Below, piece after piece: positions 24,769-35,199 of a DNA stretch of 64,000 nucleotides. Both the position numbers and the translations under genes were made by a program. The DNA comes from Phorcus lineatus. Its lineage: Eukaryota; Mollusca; Gastropoda; Trochida; Trochidae. The notes below the pieces were generated by a model that made no database searches, was not told the origin of the DNA, and saw only the letters and a program-made list of their open reading frames with translations. The number at the start of each line of letters is the position of its first letter. Within the stretch, counting starts at the first letter, position 1. The stretch lies in assembly GCA_921293015.1 (NCBI GenBank), contig OV121094.1, forward strand, positions 32,238,054 to 32,302,053, read 5' to 3'.

Positions 24769-24905
24769 CAACACATGTATCTCGAACAAACATTCTACCC
24801 CCGAATGCGATGGCCTTCTGCGGAATATGACGGGCTGTCTCTTTAGGAAACAAACTCATTTGCAATGAAGGTATATCAGGGTGTGGCACAGCCTAAAATA
24901 CAGGT
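24769..24905 (-). CDS. Candidate first coding exon 1c, possibly of the GT32-like gene
   Basis: A minus-strand ATG at 24859 opens 30 codons (MSLFPKETARHIPQK...) with good-looking codon use. They end at a strong donor, TGTGTTG|GTGAGTAAA (exon end at 24769), leaving one base. Joined to the acceptor at 9788 the frame would read through a GAT codon into the glycosyltransferase without a stop, giving about 615 residues and an intron of about 15 kb. The 5' UTR would be about 45 nt from a TATA-driven start near 24905. The exon is well supported as an exon. Its partner is inferred, and other unseen exons could intervene. Confidence 0.45.
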
Positions 24906-24930
24906 GTGATGGGGATCGGCAAATGGGAGC

Positions 24931-24971
24931 TTTATAATAACCACGCGGAATCCATTCGCTAAGCCCCGCCC
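24931..24971 (-). promoter_or_regulatory. GC-box plus TATA promoter
   Basis: On the minus strand GGGCGGGGC (24971-24963, the Sp1-type GC box) is followed 26 bp later by TATAAAGC (about 24936-24929). An ATG 70 bp downstream opens a spliced frame. GC content is locally raised in otherwise AT-rich DNA. This is the most convincing promoter in the window. Confidence 0.55.
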
Positions 24972-24999
24972 TCTGTGTGTTGGAGTGTGACACGGGTAT

Positions 25000-25619
25000 A
25001 CTTACTCCCCTTTCCTTTTAATATTGCCTGTTGAAAAATTAATCACCGCGTAATTTGAGCTAGGAAATTATTTTATAAATATTGATTCAGCGTTGTTGGA
25101 AATATGATATTATTTTGTGATGTGAAGAAAAATATTTGTCGTCATCGAAGCGGTAATACGTCCGTGTTGATATAAGACATAACGGAATAATTCGATACAC
25201 ACGTTCAGTTTCTTTGAAGTTGTAATCGGACAGCTATTGAAAATCCGGGAGTTGGAAACATAAGAAATGAGTGCATAACAAGCGTGTTATATATTTTTGT
25301 TTCCTTTTCATTGATGAAGTCTTTTCTGAAACGGTATCGTTTAAGTTTATTTTAAAATTTTAAAATTGTGTTTCCTTTTGTTAATATTTGACCATTTCTA
25401 TTAACAGTTGTATAAAACTTATAAACTCTGAGGATACTTTGCCTACTTGAAATTGTAAGCAATTATCCCAAAATTATTTAGATCGATAAATTCTAGTGGT
25501 ATACATTCTCTATCTTGTGTCTATCTTACTTGCAAAAGATTCTTAAGATTATTCAAACACATCCATTATTTAAAGTATACGAATCTGACAATTAGCAAAT
25601 GTAATTTCACGCTTTTGTG
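25000..25619. other. No gene seen (upstream flank)
   Basis: AT-rich sequence upstream of the GC-box promoter with no supported open frame. Confidence 0.4.
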
Positions 25620-25645
25620 ATTATTAGTATTATTATTAATAATAT

Positions 25646-25676
<31 letters not shown>

Positions 25677-25689
25677 TTTATTTTTATTA

Positions 25690-25721
<32 letters not shown>

Positions 25722-25722
25722 G
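25620..25722. repeat. (TTA)n microsatellite
   Basis: Interrupted ATT/TTA triplets with TTTTTA variants. Confidence 0.95.
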
Positions 25723-26423
25723 ACGTAATCTTAAATATAGGTTTGAAAGGGAAAATAAAGAGTTAATGACATAAGTATCAACTAGATAACATCGAATTAC
25801 CTTAATGCTATTTAAAGTTTCCTTCAGTTTGGTATTCTGTTTTTGGAATTGCGATGTGACATGTTTTACGTAAATATGACCATTTATCATAAATGTTCAT
25901 TATCAATTATAATGTGTTTCTTACGTTGTATACACTTCTTATGTTCCATTTCTATGTCTTACGTGTTAGCAATAAGTGAGAAGAGGAACCTACATCACTT
26001 GTTAAACGGAAAAATGTAAAAAAAATATTGATCTGTAGTTTTTTTTTAATTTCTCATCTGTGTCATTATTGATGTCTTGAAGATACTATATTTACTTTTT
26101 TTATATTAATCTGACTTTGATAAGTCTATTTTTATCATATGTTCCATCTTGTATCAAACTTTCCATCTCATACATTGTGTCCTGCAAGCTTCACGTCCTC
26201 ATTTTCACTTCATTAGCAACTTCATGCTGTGTACCAGTGGGATACGACCAGATTAACCGGTGTTATTTTTTGCGCTTAAGAGGTAATCCTTTGAAGCAAT
26301 ATTAGGTAAAGATCATTGTTTTCGAAAATTCGCCTCAAGTGAGGATTACTACACAAGGTGCTAATTTTACTAATTATTTCCAAGTACAATAAGGGGGCAC
26401 GTGTCAAAATATAGTTTAGTTGG

Positions 26424-26431
26424 TTTGTGGG
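26424..26431. repeat. Left target-site duplication of the MULE element
   Basis: TTTGTGGG here is repeated exactly at 27741-27748, immediately outside the right end of the element. An 8-bp duplication fits the 8-11-bp range known for Mutator-like elements. Confidence 0.75.
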
Positions 26432-26574
26432 GGTATCCTGTCAAAACGCAGAACTGCAAAACGCAGAATCCCAATTAGCAGAAATGAAAAGTTCATTGTC
26501 AGGCTGGTCACACCTATTCAATTAAGTAATGGACTGGTCCACTCTGACAGTGAGTAGAGCGACACAGTCAAATT

Positions 26575-27045
26575 AGCAGATCACTGAATCAACAGGTCAA
26601 TGTTCAACAGTATGAACCTCCCGGTATATGTTTATATGAAAACACTGAGCAGATCACTGAATCAACAGGTCAATGTTCAACAGTATGAACCTCCCGGTAT
26701 ATGTTTATATGAAAATACTGAGTAGTAACACACTGTAACAATATATTCAGCACTCTATCAAAACATTGTTAAACAGTATAATCCTCCCAGGTACATGTGT
26801 TTATATGAAAATACTCTATCAAAACATTGTTTAGAGTATGAACCTCCCGGTATATGTTTATATGAAAATACTGAGTAGTAACACACTGTAACAATATATT
26901 CAGCACTCTATCAAAACATTGTTAAACAGTATAATCCTCCCAGGTACATGTGTTTATATGAAAATACTCTATCAAAACATTGTTTAGAGTATGAATCTCC
27001 CGGTATATGTTTATATGAAAATACTGAGTAGTAACACACTGTAAC
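26575..27045. repeat. Nested tandem repeats inside the MULE element (73-bp and 153-bp periods)
   Basis: A 73-bp unit starting AGCAGATCACTGAATCAACA occurs at 26575 and 26648. A 153-bp unit containing GAGTAGTAACACACTGTAAC recurs at 26720, 26873 and 27026. Both units contain CTCCC(G/A)GGTA and TTTATATGAAAA. The array occupies the place where the N-terminal transposase would be. Confidence 0.9.
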
Positions 27046-27465
27046 AATATCGATGCTATGAACCACTGCCCAGACGTACTACAAGCTGATGCGTTCAACG
27101 ACTACATCGTCGCGACGTGGGTGGATGACGATGCCAGGTTCCCACCCCGACTCTGGAACCACCATGGAACACAAGGACCCCGCACCAACAACAACCTTGA
27201 AGGGTTTCACTCCCGGATCGGCAAGACACTGCAGCACAGACACCCCAACGTCTACAGGTTCATTGAACTGATCAAGAACATTGAAAACGGAGAGAAGGCG
27301 AAGGTCATCCAGATCAACTTTGGAGCTGCTCCACCACCCAAGAAAGCAATCTACAAAGAGAAGGAGCAGCGCCTGTCTCGTCTGAAAGATCAGCTTCGCC
27401 GTGGTGAGAAGTCACCAATGCAGTTCCTGGATGCAGTCGGACCTCTCATGATGATGAAGATGTGA
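27028..27465 (+). pseudogene. MULE-type transposase, C-terminal fragment
   Basis: About 140 codons are open, with the first ATG at 27058 (135 residues). Residues 42-52 read PRTNNNLEGFH, the R.NN..E..H signature found just after the MULE transposase domain in FLYWCH/MULE-type proteins of invertebrates. A basic Lys-rich segment (about 95-120) follows. The catalytic domain is absent and the frame begins in the 153-bp repeat, so the ATG is a chance start. Codons are GC-rich compared with the flanks, which marks this as once-coding DNA. Confidence 0.75.
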
Positions 27466-27801
27466 ATGAAAGCACAGATTGAACAATGAACAATGATAAG
27501 CAATGTTGTAAATTGTAAAATAATCAATATCCAAGATGATGAAAGAATCCAACAATGGAAACATATGATTAAAAAACATGCACAATACATGTTTACACAA
27601 CAAATTGTATTTTTGTCTTCATTTCATTTCCTATCGGGCCGTTCCATTATATTATGAGGGTTCAGGTGTGTGCAACCAACCATAAATGTTGTTGTTTTAG
27701 CAGTTCTGCGTTTTGCAGTTCTGCGTTTTGGCAGGTAACCTTTGTGGGAGCAAGGTTTTTCTTCAGGGTGTATGATGAATGACACAAAGAAATTTGAAGA
27801 G

Positions 27802-28031
27802 GATAATCTTAAAAGAGTAAATTGTATTAGGGGTCGAATGAAAGAGATCACTTTTTCCAGATTGTTAGGTTTCCTGACTAATGTTTAGGTGTTGTTGGAT
27901 TTTTTTGCATTAAATTTATTTTTTGGGTTTTTTTGGGTTTTTTTCATTAAATTTAATTTATTATTAAACAATCTGGAAAAAGTTATCCCTTTCATTCGAC
28001 CTCTAATACAATTTTCTCTTTTTAGATTTTC
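27802..28031. repeat. Inverted repeat with 65-bp arms
   Basis: Arms 27802-27866 and 27967-28031 are about 90 % identical inverted copies (core GTCGAATGAAAG, CTTTTTCCAGATTGTT), separated by a T-rich loop of 100 bp with repeated TTTTTTGGG. No target duplication is visible. It is probably a fold-back element. Confidence 0.75.
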
Positions 28032-31000
28032 TAATTTTATGATTTTGATATTATAGGATGAAGGAGTGAGCACATAACTGAAAAATCGTGATATTAATAA
28101 TTAAAAAGGTATTATTTAGAAAATCTTACTGTTCTTTGGTTTGCTTTGAGATATAAGAATTTCCTACAAAAAATTGTTAGAATCATTTGATGATTATTGT
28201 TTCAAAGGAATGAGAAATGAATGATTGTAATTGAGGGGGAAATCGATTTTGATTTGAAAAATAATACTGAAATTGACCGTGGCGTTCATTTTGATGGTCC
28301 GATTACTAAGATTTTTTAAAAACAATTAAAACTTCTAAACGATGTTATCGTTTTTAAATTCTGATGCATACATTCCACATAGAGTGAAAGACTATAAATA
28401 AAATGTCAGACACCAGTCTCTTTAATTCCAATTACCAAGAACATATCGGGATAACACTTTTGGAAAATATAAAGGTAACAGTTAAGGATTGTTTGTTTTC
28501 AAATGAATGAAGAACTGAAAACATGTTGTTTTGTTTTGCCCTATATAGCAACCATTCATAATTAGCACTTATACATAAATCAATATGACGTTAAATAACC
28601 TACTTCAAAACCTGATGTCTTTGTTTGAATTTTCTAACTCTAGTAAATGAAAATTTGGTATATCAAGTTCATTATAATTCAACCACAAACATGTACAATA
28701 ATTTTAAAGCCATGTGTTCTTTTATGGAAAAACATAAAATTAAATTCATATGTAGAAATATGCAGATGCCATACCATTATTTCCCGCAAATAAATAAATA
28801 AAAACTTAACAGAATGCGTTATGTGAAGTCCCACCAAAATCTACATTTCATTCATATATACTTAATTATGTTATCAATAACAACTTACATGTTTATGGAA
28901 CACTTAAGACAACAATAACCATCACCTTCATACAAGACAAGCACACATCAGATAAAGATGGAATCGCTGAGATCAAAGAGAGAAAATTCCCTCTAAAAAT
29001 AGGGTGTGGCAGCATTTCTATGGTAACAGTAACAAAACGAATGCTTATACATTCTTATTGAACATCGTACATAATACTCGCATTTTCTGATAAATAAGGT
29101 GTTTCAATTTGTCAATGGTAATGATAATATAAACATTGCTTTTATGACCCTATAGAGGGCTCCATTCAAGAAAGTCGAAAGTTGGGAGGTCACGTGTCCT
29201 CAGATGTGTCCACATGTTCACAGGTGAGGTCACGTGACGACAGGTAGGGTCACCTTTAGTTCATTGATGTATTGTCGCCCTCATCAATCCGACATTATTT
29301 CGACCTCGTGGTCATGATAAAGACATCAGAGGCCTTGACCCATTCAGATAGATATCGTAAACATATAAAATCGTGACATTATAAATTGATAATACTTATT
29401 TAATTTAAAAGTGTTTAAACCGACATTGTAAAAATGTTGGCCGAATTATTTAGTATGTCAGCCCGAATTCGTAAGATGAACAAATGTGAAAAGGTTGAAA
29501 CACTTTTTTGAAAACTGTATATCCTCAAATTTTCTACATTTAACATTAAACAATGGCGACCATTTTTTTGTTAACACCCTTTTTTTAATCATTAGGGGTA
29601 GTGACATGGATTCTCTTCGCTAAAATGAATATGTTAAGTTCGTTTTTTAACTTCTTTCTTTTATTAAAAAAACACTTGGTATCATTTATTATGATTTTAG
29701 CGAGATCACTGGTAAAAAAAACTGTGCCCCTTCATATCATATATACACCTCAAAAATAAACATTTCTTTAAGAAGACCATTTGAAAACACCATTTATGAT
29801 GATATTCATTTGAACTATCTCGATTATTCATCACAGAGTGACATTTTTAGAAAAGTAATAGACCTTTTTAACATCGTACTATCCTGACGTATGTGCTAAT
29901 GCATATCTTTGTATCGTTAGTCGATAGTACCAATAAGCATGAAAATGAGGATTTTTCTCTAAAGCCAGTTCTCGTTGAAATAACACCATTCATGAAATTT
30001 GGCATAGTTCATTATTTGACTCAAACAAACCATGGGGATTTCCTTTAAGTGATATCGACATTTTATAATGTATGGTACCTTTCTGCCTTTGGAATATTCT
30101 ACAATGAACAAAATGAATTTAAACTGTGTGGTCTTTAGCCATGTTTATGTCATTATATGTTATCGCTATGTCTAGATTAAATTAAAACTCTGCGATGCAA
30201 GACTGTAAATGATGATTTAAACATTTTATATTTCTTATGTTAAAATATAAGAATAGATATAGGTGTTCCTCGTAGAAACAATATGGCAATAAATCATACG
30301 TAACTTCAGAAAAGGACATTTTTATCCTTAGTCTTACCATGAATGTTTTTATTGTGACGTTAGTCATCTTCATGCCTTTGGAATTTTACCCACTCACATG
30401 GATGTATGAAAAGGAATTTTCTCAGGATTCAATATGGGAAGATGTATTTCCATGGTAACTTCACAAACGGATATCGTAAACATAGGAGGCTGTGTTTGAA
30501 CTTTTGCATTATTGTCCAAAGGAATGTAAACCTTTAACTACTCAAACATAATGCTTGGAATCAATGTATATAACGGACAACAGTAAAATGCGTTGGTCAA
30601 GCATCACTCATTGAAGCGGTCATCCGAAATGGTCATTGAGAAGAAAGCGGTAAACAAGTATCCGAAAAAGGCCGATTGGAGTACAAGCGCACTTATACGT
30701 ACACTGACGTAAAAAGAAAGTATATAGAAGACCTTGCAGCTTGAGTATGCTCCAAGCTTTAAAATATCGAATTTCTTTTATCATCATATTAAAAAACTTG
30801 AAAAGTTTACTTATTAAAGCTGACTCGCCCTTGATATCTTCATAGTGGATGCACCATCGTCAAATGAAAAATGAGAAATATTCGTGAGTGTTTAGGTAAT
30901 AAGTCAGTACAGTCATATGGACACATCTTGAGTCAGAAGAGTTTAAGAACAGACTGGTTCTATCTACAATGTTGGCAGGATCAAACGTACTATCCACAAT

Positions 31001-31180
31001 TCAATCTGAAAGATACAAAACAAAGAGAAAATCATGTCGATCAAACAAGTTACAATCTTATTAGATACATCTGTAAATTATTTAAGTTACATTTAACTTT
31101 AAATCAAGATTTTTATTATTGACCACGTGAATGGTGTCATGTTAATGTATGTAAAATTGTTTAATAATATAATAGTTTAT
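28032..31180. other. No gene seen; one cluster of transcription-factor-like sites
   Basis: A 3-kb AT-rich stretch without supported coding sequence. At 28993-29010 a MEF2-type CTAAAAATAG abuts GGGTGTGGC, and at 29190-29255 there are repeated AGGTCACGTG motifs. The plus-strand frame at 30871-31122 shows no domain. Confidence 0.4.
29190..29256. promoter_or_regulatory. Cluster of AGGTCA / CACGTG sites
   Basis: AGGTCACGTG occurs twice (about 29191-29200 and 29227-29236), followed by AGGTAGGGTCACCT. The second lies in GGTCACGTGAC, which resembles the palindromic E-box used by bHLH-Zip factors. AGGTCA is the nuclear-receptor half site. Function is inferred only from motif density. Confidence 0.3.
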
Positions 31181-31186
31181 TCGTTT

Positions 31187-32217
31187 TTTAGGCCATCGGC
31201 CCATGTGTAAAGCATTTGAAACAAAAAACATTATTACAAAGTGACAAATACTACGTCTTGCGAAGAGATAGGCACTGTTTAACATATTTTGCTACATTTA
31301 AAATAATTTCATACTCCTTACTGTTTACAAGTACATTGAAGGAATAAATGTAGGGTTATCAGAAAATCTGAGTGGTATATATTTACTTCTCATTAAATCA
31401 TAATACGAGCAAACAAATAAAAAAGGTAAAACATCTTCTGCTACATTCTGATTACAATTCTTACAGATACACAGATGTATATCTTTACCCTGCCGTCGAC
31501 CACAAGTTGTTTGAATAGGCAATTGATCTAGTCTTAGTAGACAAAAACATCTCCTTAATTCCCTGTTCCTAATATTCGTAATATACAATTATGTATCAAA
31601 AATTGATTTTAACTGAAGATAATCCCCTGAACTACTAGATGAAGATATTTTACTGAAAATTGCTTGTATATTACAATCACATAGGCGCTGTTTAAACAGC
31701 CCTAAGAACATATCATTATTACCAATATCCTGAGAAAGCCATACATATCCAAATCCAAAATTAAATAGTAATTGCCTCACATAACTTGCCCACGTGGTTC
31801 TGCCAGATTCATCAAGTCGTTTCATTAAAATATAACCTTGCCTTGGATACCTTCTATTTTCCATCCTTAAAAGTTTGCACCAATATTTTATACATTTAGC
31901 ATGATAATCAACATATAACTGATGTCTGCCACACTCTGCCAAAAAATAATACTACTAGAGTTATACTTGCTAACTCCTAAAACAAACTTACAATAATTAT
32001 TATAAAATGATTCTAAAACCTGATATCTTTGGAATCCCCAAACTTCAGCACCATACAAAAATACTAGTTTAATCTTAGTGTCAAACAATTTAAAAAGCAT
32101 ATTTGCTGGTAGACCTGGGAACTTAATAAGCAATTTTTTAATACAAAATAGAGCCTTATTACCTTCAATAGCTAAGGTTTCTACACATTTTGACCAACAC
32201 AACCTGTTTGAGAACAA
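31187..32217 (-). mobile_element. 5'-truncated CR1/L2-like LINE
   Basis: This contains the C-terminal third of a LINE reverse transcriptase ORF (see pseudogene), a 3' UTR and a terminal hairpin GGGCCGATGGCC (31202-31191) followed by AAAAAACGAATAAA. The polymerase domain is missing, as expected of a truncated reverse-transcription product. The clade is assigned from C-terminal motifs only. Confidence 0.7.
31325..32217 (-). pseudogene. LINE reverse transcriptase, C-terminal fragment, broken
   Basis: Three minus-strand pieces belong together: 32217-31930 (LFKLFDTKIKLVFLYGAEVWG, the region after the RT palm/thumb), 31942-31589 (shifted by one frame; KCIKYWCKLLRM, TTWASYVRQLLFNFGFGYVW) and 31588-31325 (after an in-frame stop at 31589-31591). 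The last piece ends in a Cys/His motif, C.NCNQNVAEDVLPFLFVC, matching the CPLC..EDE.HFLLECP zinc knuckle that closes many CR1/L2-type ORF2 proteins. One frameshift and one stop show it is dead. Confidence 0.75.
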
Positions 32218-32407
32218 AATACCTGAATAATTATAGTAGTAAAGTAGTTACCTTTATCTGAGACCCGTTGAAAAAACATTTTTCATAACGTCTTACTATA
32301 AAATTGTTGACGTAGAAACCAACGAAATAAGCTAAAAATTTAAGCAATTAAGCAGCGCACCATTGGTCATATCAATATCTTTTTGTACTCACATTAAAGA
32401 TCTCCAA

Positions 32408-32515
32408 TTGTAGAGAGAGAGATAGAGAGACAGAGGGATAGAGAGAAACAGAGACAGAGACATACAGATAGAGAGACAGAGATTCAGTGACAGAGAGAGG
32501 CTGAGAAAGATAAAT

Positions 32516-32586
<71 letters not shown>

Positions 32587-32589
32587 AAC

Positions 32590-32654
<65 letters not shown>
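32408..32654. repeat. (GA)n microsatellite, about 245 bp
   Basis: Long purine-strand AG repeats with ACAG and GGGG interruptions. The Ser/Leu-rich minus frame is an artefact. Confidence 0.95.
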
Positions 32655-32656
<2 letters not shown>

Positions 32657-32659
32657 CAG

Positions 32660-33828
32660 GCAATGTAGGTTTATTTGGCATATTACCCAATGTTCGGAAG
32701 TTATGTCTAAAATGGTTTTTAAATAATTGAAAACACCCTGAAACTACATTCTATCATTACACGTACGTTACTGAACCGTAAAATTTCCTAAACTTTTCGA
32801 TTCCTATCTTGGTATCATAGACACATAGTAAGCAATTTCTATCTTTCATGTTCACACAAAAGCTCCAGTGATTTATATTGGACATTAACGTTTCCGATTA
32901 TATATATTCATTGATCGCTTGAAATAAATAGCAATCATATAAGATCACATATTTGTCCACAGATGTCCAAAGATGTCCATAAGAAATAAAGAAAGATAAG
33001 TAAATAATGGTTTATGGGTGGCCTGTCTCGTTGTCGACATACCAAAGTCATGACAGCTATTGGCGCTAACTTGGAATAAAGACTTAACCTTATAAATAGG
33101 TACGACATCTTGCCAAGTGGGTCACAAGATCAAAGAAGGTATTCGGGTCATATCAGAGACCATTCTCCACCTGAACACGTTAATCTCCTCGACACGTGGA
33201 TATTCGACCTTGTTTCTATTTCGCATCCAGAACCATCTACAGTTATGTCTTCAATGTTTGGTTGAACTTGCATCACGAATTAACATCGCGTGACCTGTAT
33301 GGGCATGTATGTATCTAAAAAAAATACAGTCCAGAGGAAATCAATTGTCACGTTTTCCTTAAAGTATATCATAGGCATGATGTTATGCATGAAGTAAAAA
33401 ATAAACACCCACATACATTTCTCTTTTACGTGATGTGAAACATTAATCACTTCAGATCACATTGACATGATCTGACACTGCATTAATTATCACTGGTTTT
33501 AAAATAAATCTATGAATTGGCACTCTTACCGAAAGATCCACTCCTTAACAAAAAGAGATCCCTAGCACCCATTCACCGATTAAAACTCAACCTAACTCCC
33601 AACCTCTACACGCCCTCATTCAACCACAAGACCTGTCGTCGTTTCTCACCGCTCGAACCACCTTCATCCCATGGAGCCACCAACCACGATCATAATTTCG
33701 TCCAGTCTCATTTTAAATCCCACCCTCACCGTCTCATTCACCTCAACGATCAATTTTCCTCCCTGGTCACCCTCACCACCTTCTTTACGTTGAGCCAAGC
33801 TCTACCTACATGCCGATAATCAATGAGC
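32660..33828. other. No confident gene
   Basis: AT-rich to 33500, then a C-rich plus strand to 33820. The plus frame 33517-33819 (100 codons) has no recognised domain. The opposite strand of the same segment reads Gly/Val/Glu-rich in one frame. It directly abuts the Gln-rich frame below, so it may be further decayed sequence of the same element. Confidence 0.35.
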
Positions 33829-34145
33829 CTACCCTATACCCGACAATCCATAATCAACTCTCTGGCTGCTTAAATTATCTGGTCTTCTTCGTTCCTGTTG
33901 TGAATTCTTCACTTCTTGGATATCTCTTGAAATGTTCCCGTTCTGGTTGTTGATTTGTTTCTCAATCTGTTGATTGTAGCGGCCTCCTCCTGTCCTCGTT
34001 CCTCTATGTTCTTCCTGTGGTTGTTTATTTCGTTGTAGTTGATATTGAGGTCTTCTGAACCAGTGTGGTCGATGTTGTTGCTGATACTGATGCTGATGCT
34101 GATACTGATGTTGACGTTGATGTTGATGTTGATGTTGATGTTGTC

Positions 34146-34179
<34 letters not shown>

Positions 34180-34286
34180 ATGTTGATATTTTTGAGGTTT
34201 CTCTTCATATAGTTGATAATTTGGTTTTCTCTGTTGCCTAGTTAGTTGCCTATTTTGTGTCTTGGATTTCTGTAGGTTTTAGAGGA
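33829..34286 (-). CDS. Gln/His-rich open frame, unknown (possible last exon or element ORF)
   Basis: On the minus strand, about 152 codons are open from an in-frame stop just above 34286 to TAG at 33829-33831. A plausible acceptor CCTACAG lies at the upstream end and there is no ATG near the start. The N-terminal part is basic (QRKPNYQLYEEKPQKY). It is followed by about 45 residues of Q/H/R repeats and then a less repetitive Arg/Gln/Asn-rich tail (HWFRRPQYQL, GRYNQQIEKQ). Codons alternate CAA/CAG/CAT/CAC, and the tail is not repetitive at DNA level, which favours real coding origin. An Asn/Ile-rich alternative frame also stays open, so the frame is not certain. Function unknown. Confidence 0.35.
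34068..34192. repeat. (TTGATG/TTGCTG)n repeat
   Basis: 6-bp units TTGATG, CTGATA and TTGCTG run for about 120 bp. They encode the Gln/His repeats on the minus strand. Confidence 0.9.
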
Positions 34287-34376
34287 ATCTAAATCCATAT
34301 AATATCTGTATATCAACTTCATCTTGTTCTCTTAAATTCACACAATGAAATAACCACACATAAGATTACCATGAGG

Positions 34377-34750
34377 TTGTTGTAAATGCTGAATGGTATT
34401 CACATGTTCAATAGTTAATGCAGCAGAGAATGCATACAAAGTCAAAAAGATAAGATGGAAATATTGTAAACATATATATAATTCAAGTTTTGACACTTGT
34501 ATACACACCAATACATAAATATTCAAATAATTGCTCTTTCTTTGAACTTGCATTTGTTACATATTGTTGTAAATGCTGAATGGTATTCACATGTTCAATA
34601 GTTAATGCAGCAGAGAATGCATACAAAGTCAAAAAGATAAGATGGAAATATTGTAAACATATATATAATTCAAGTTTTGACACTTGTATACACACCAATA
34701 CATTAATATTCAAATAATTGCTCTTTCTTTGAACTTGCATTTGTTACATA
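34377..34750. repeat. Near-identical 187-bp tandem duplication
   Basis: Two adjacent copies (34377-34563 and 34564-34750) differ at about one base (CATAAATATT versus CATTAATATT). They are therefore recent. The two identical minus-strand frames here come from the duplication. Confidence 0.9.
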
Positions 34751-35160
34751 TTTTGTCATGATTCATGCAATATGATATGACATTTTGTGAGGTACAATTC
34801 AGGTTATTTACAACACTTAATACAAATAAATATTGACAAAGAAGGTCACCCTGTCGTACACACAATGACATGAAGCATCTTTAAACCAGAGCACAGTTTC
34901 ATTAAAGCTTGTCAAGAAAAATTTTTAAGAAACAACTTTGTAGATACCACTTGAAAGGTATGTGTTTCTTTCCTTTTCAAGGAAGATTAGAAGAACCAAC
35001 TTGGCAGATCCCCCAGACTCTTAAGTTTAATAGTATTGGAAAGTACAAACAATAAATTTTTTAAATAACCTTTCTTAAGATTTAGATACGACTTTCAATA
35101 GCAGTTAAGTGCAGTCTTCTCGATATAGATTTATATTCAAGATAATCAGGTTTATTTCGT
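34751..35160. other. No gene seen
   Basis: AT-rich sequence between the duplication and the LINE-type tail. Confidence 0.4.
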
Positions 35161-35180
35161 AAAAGGCCCTAGGCCCACGT
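35145..35180 (-). mobile_element. Solo LINE-type 3' tail
   Basis: On the minus strand GTGGGCCTAGGGCCT (hairpin at 35176-35165) is followed by TTTTACGAAATAAACC. This is the same arrangement as the 3' ends at 31191 and 54445. No reverse-transcriptase sequence is recognisable upstream, so it is either a very short insertion or too decayed. Confidence 0.5.
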
Positions 35181-35199
35181 ACAATAGATGCTTATAGTC

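Larger units (their letters stand above)
26432..27740 (+). mobile_element. Non-autonomous MULE DNA transposon, 1309 bp
   Basis: The ends 26432-26468 and 27704-27740 are 37-bp terminal inverted repeats with three mismatches. Each contains two direct copies of a CAAAACGCAGAA motif. Exact 8-bp target duplications TTTGTGGG lie outside. The interior has tandem repeats on the left (26575-27050) and the C-terminal end of a MULE-type transposase on the right. The catalytic DDE domain is missing, so the element would need a transposase from elsewhere. Established family knowledge links MULE transposases with an RTNN..EG.H motif near the C terminus, which is present here. Confidence 0.85.

Noticed and set aside
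24000-25722. CRISPR-like or other prokaryotic repeat systems
   Set aside because: All repeat arrays in the window are simple or tandem repeats without unique spacers, and the DNA is eukaryotic.
32484-32690. Ser/Leu-rich protein
   Set aside because: Also a GA microsatellite translation.
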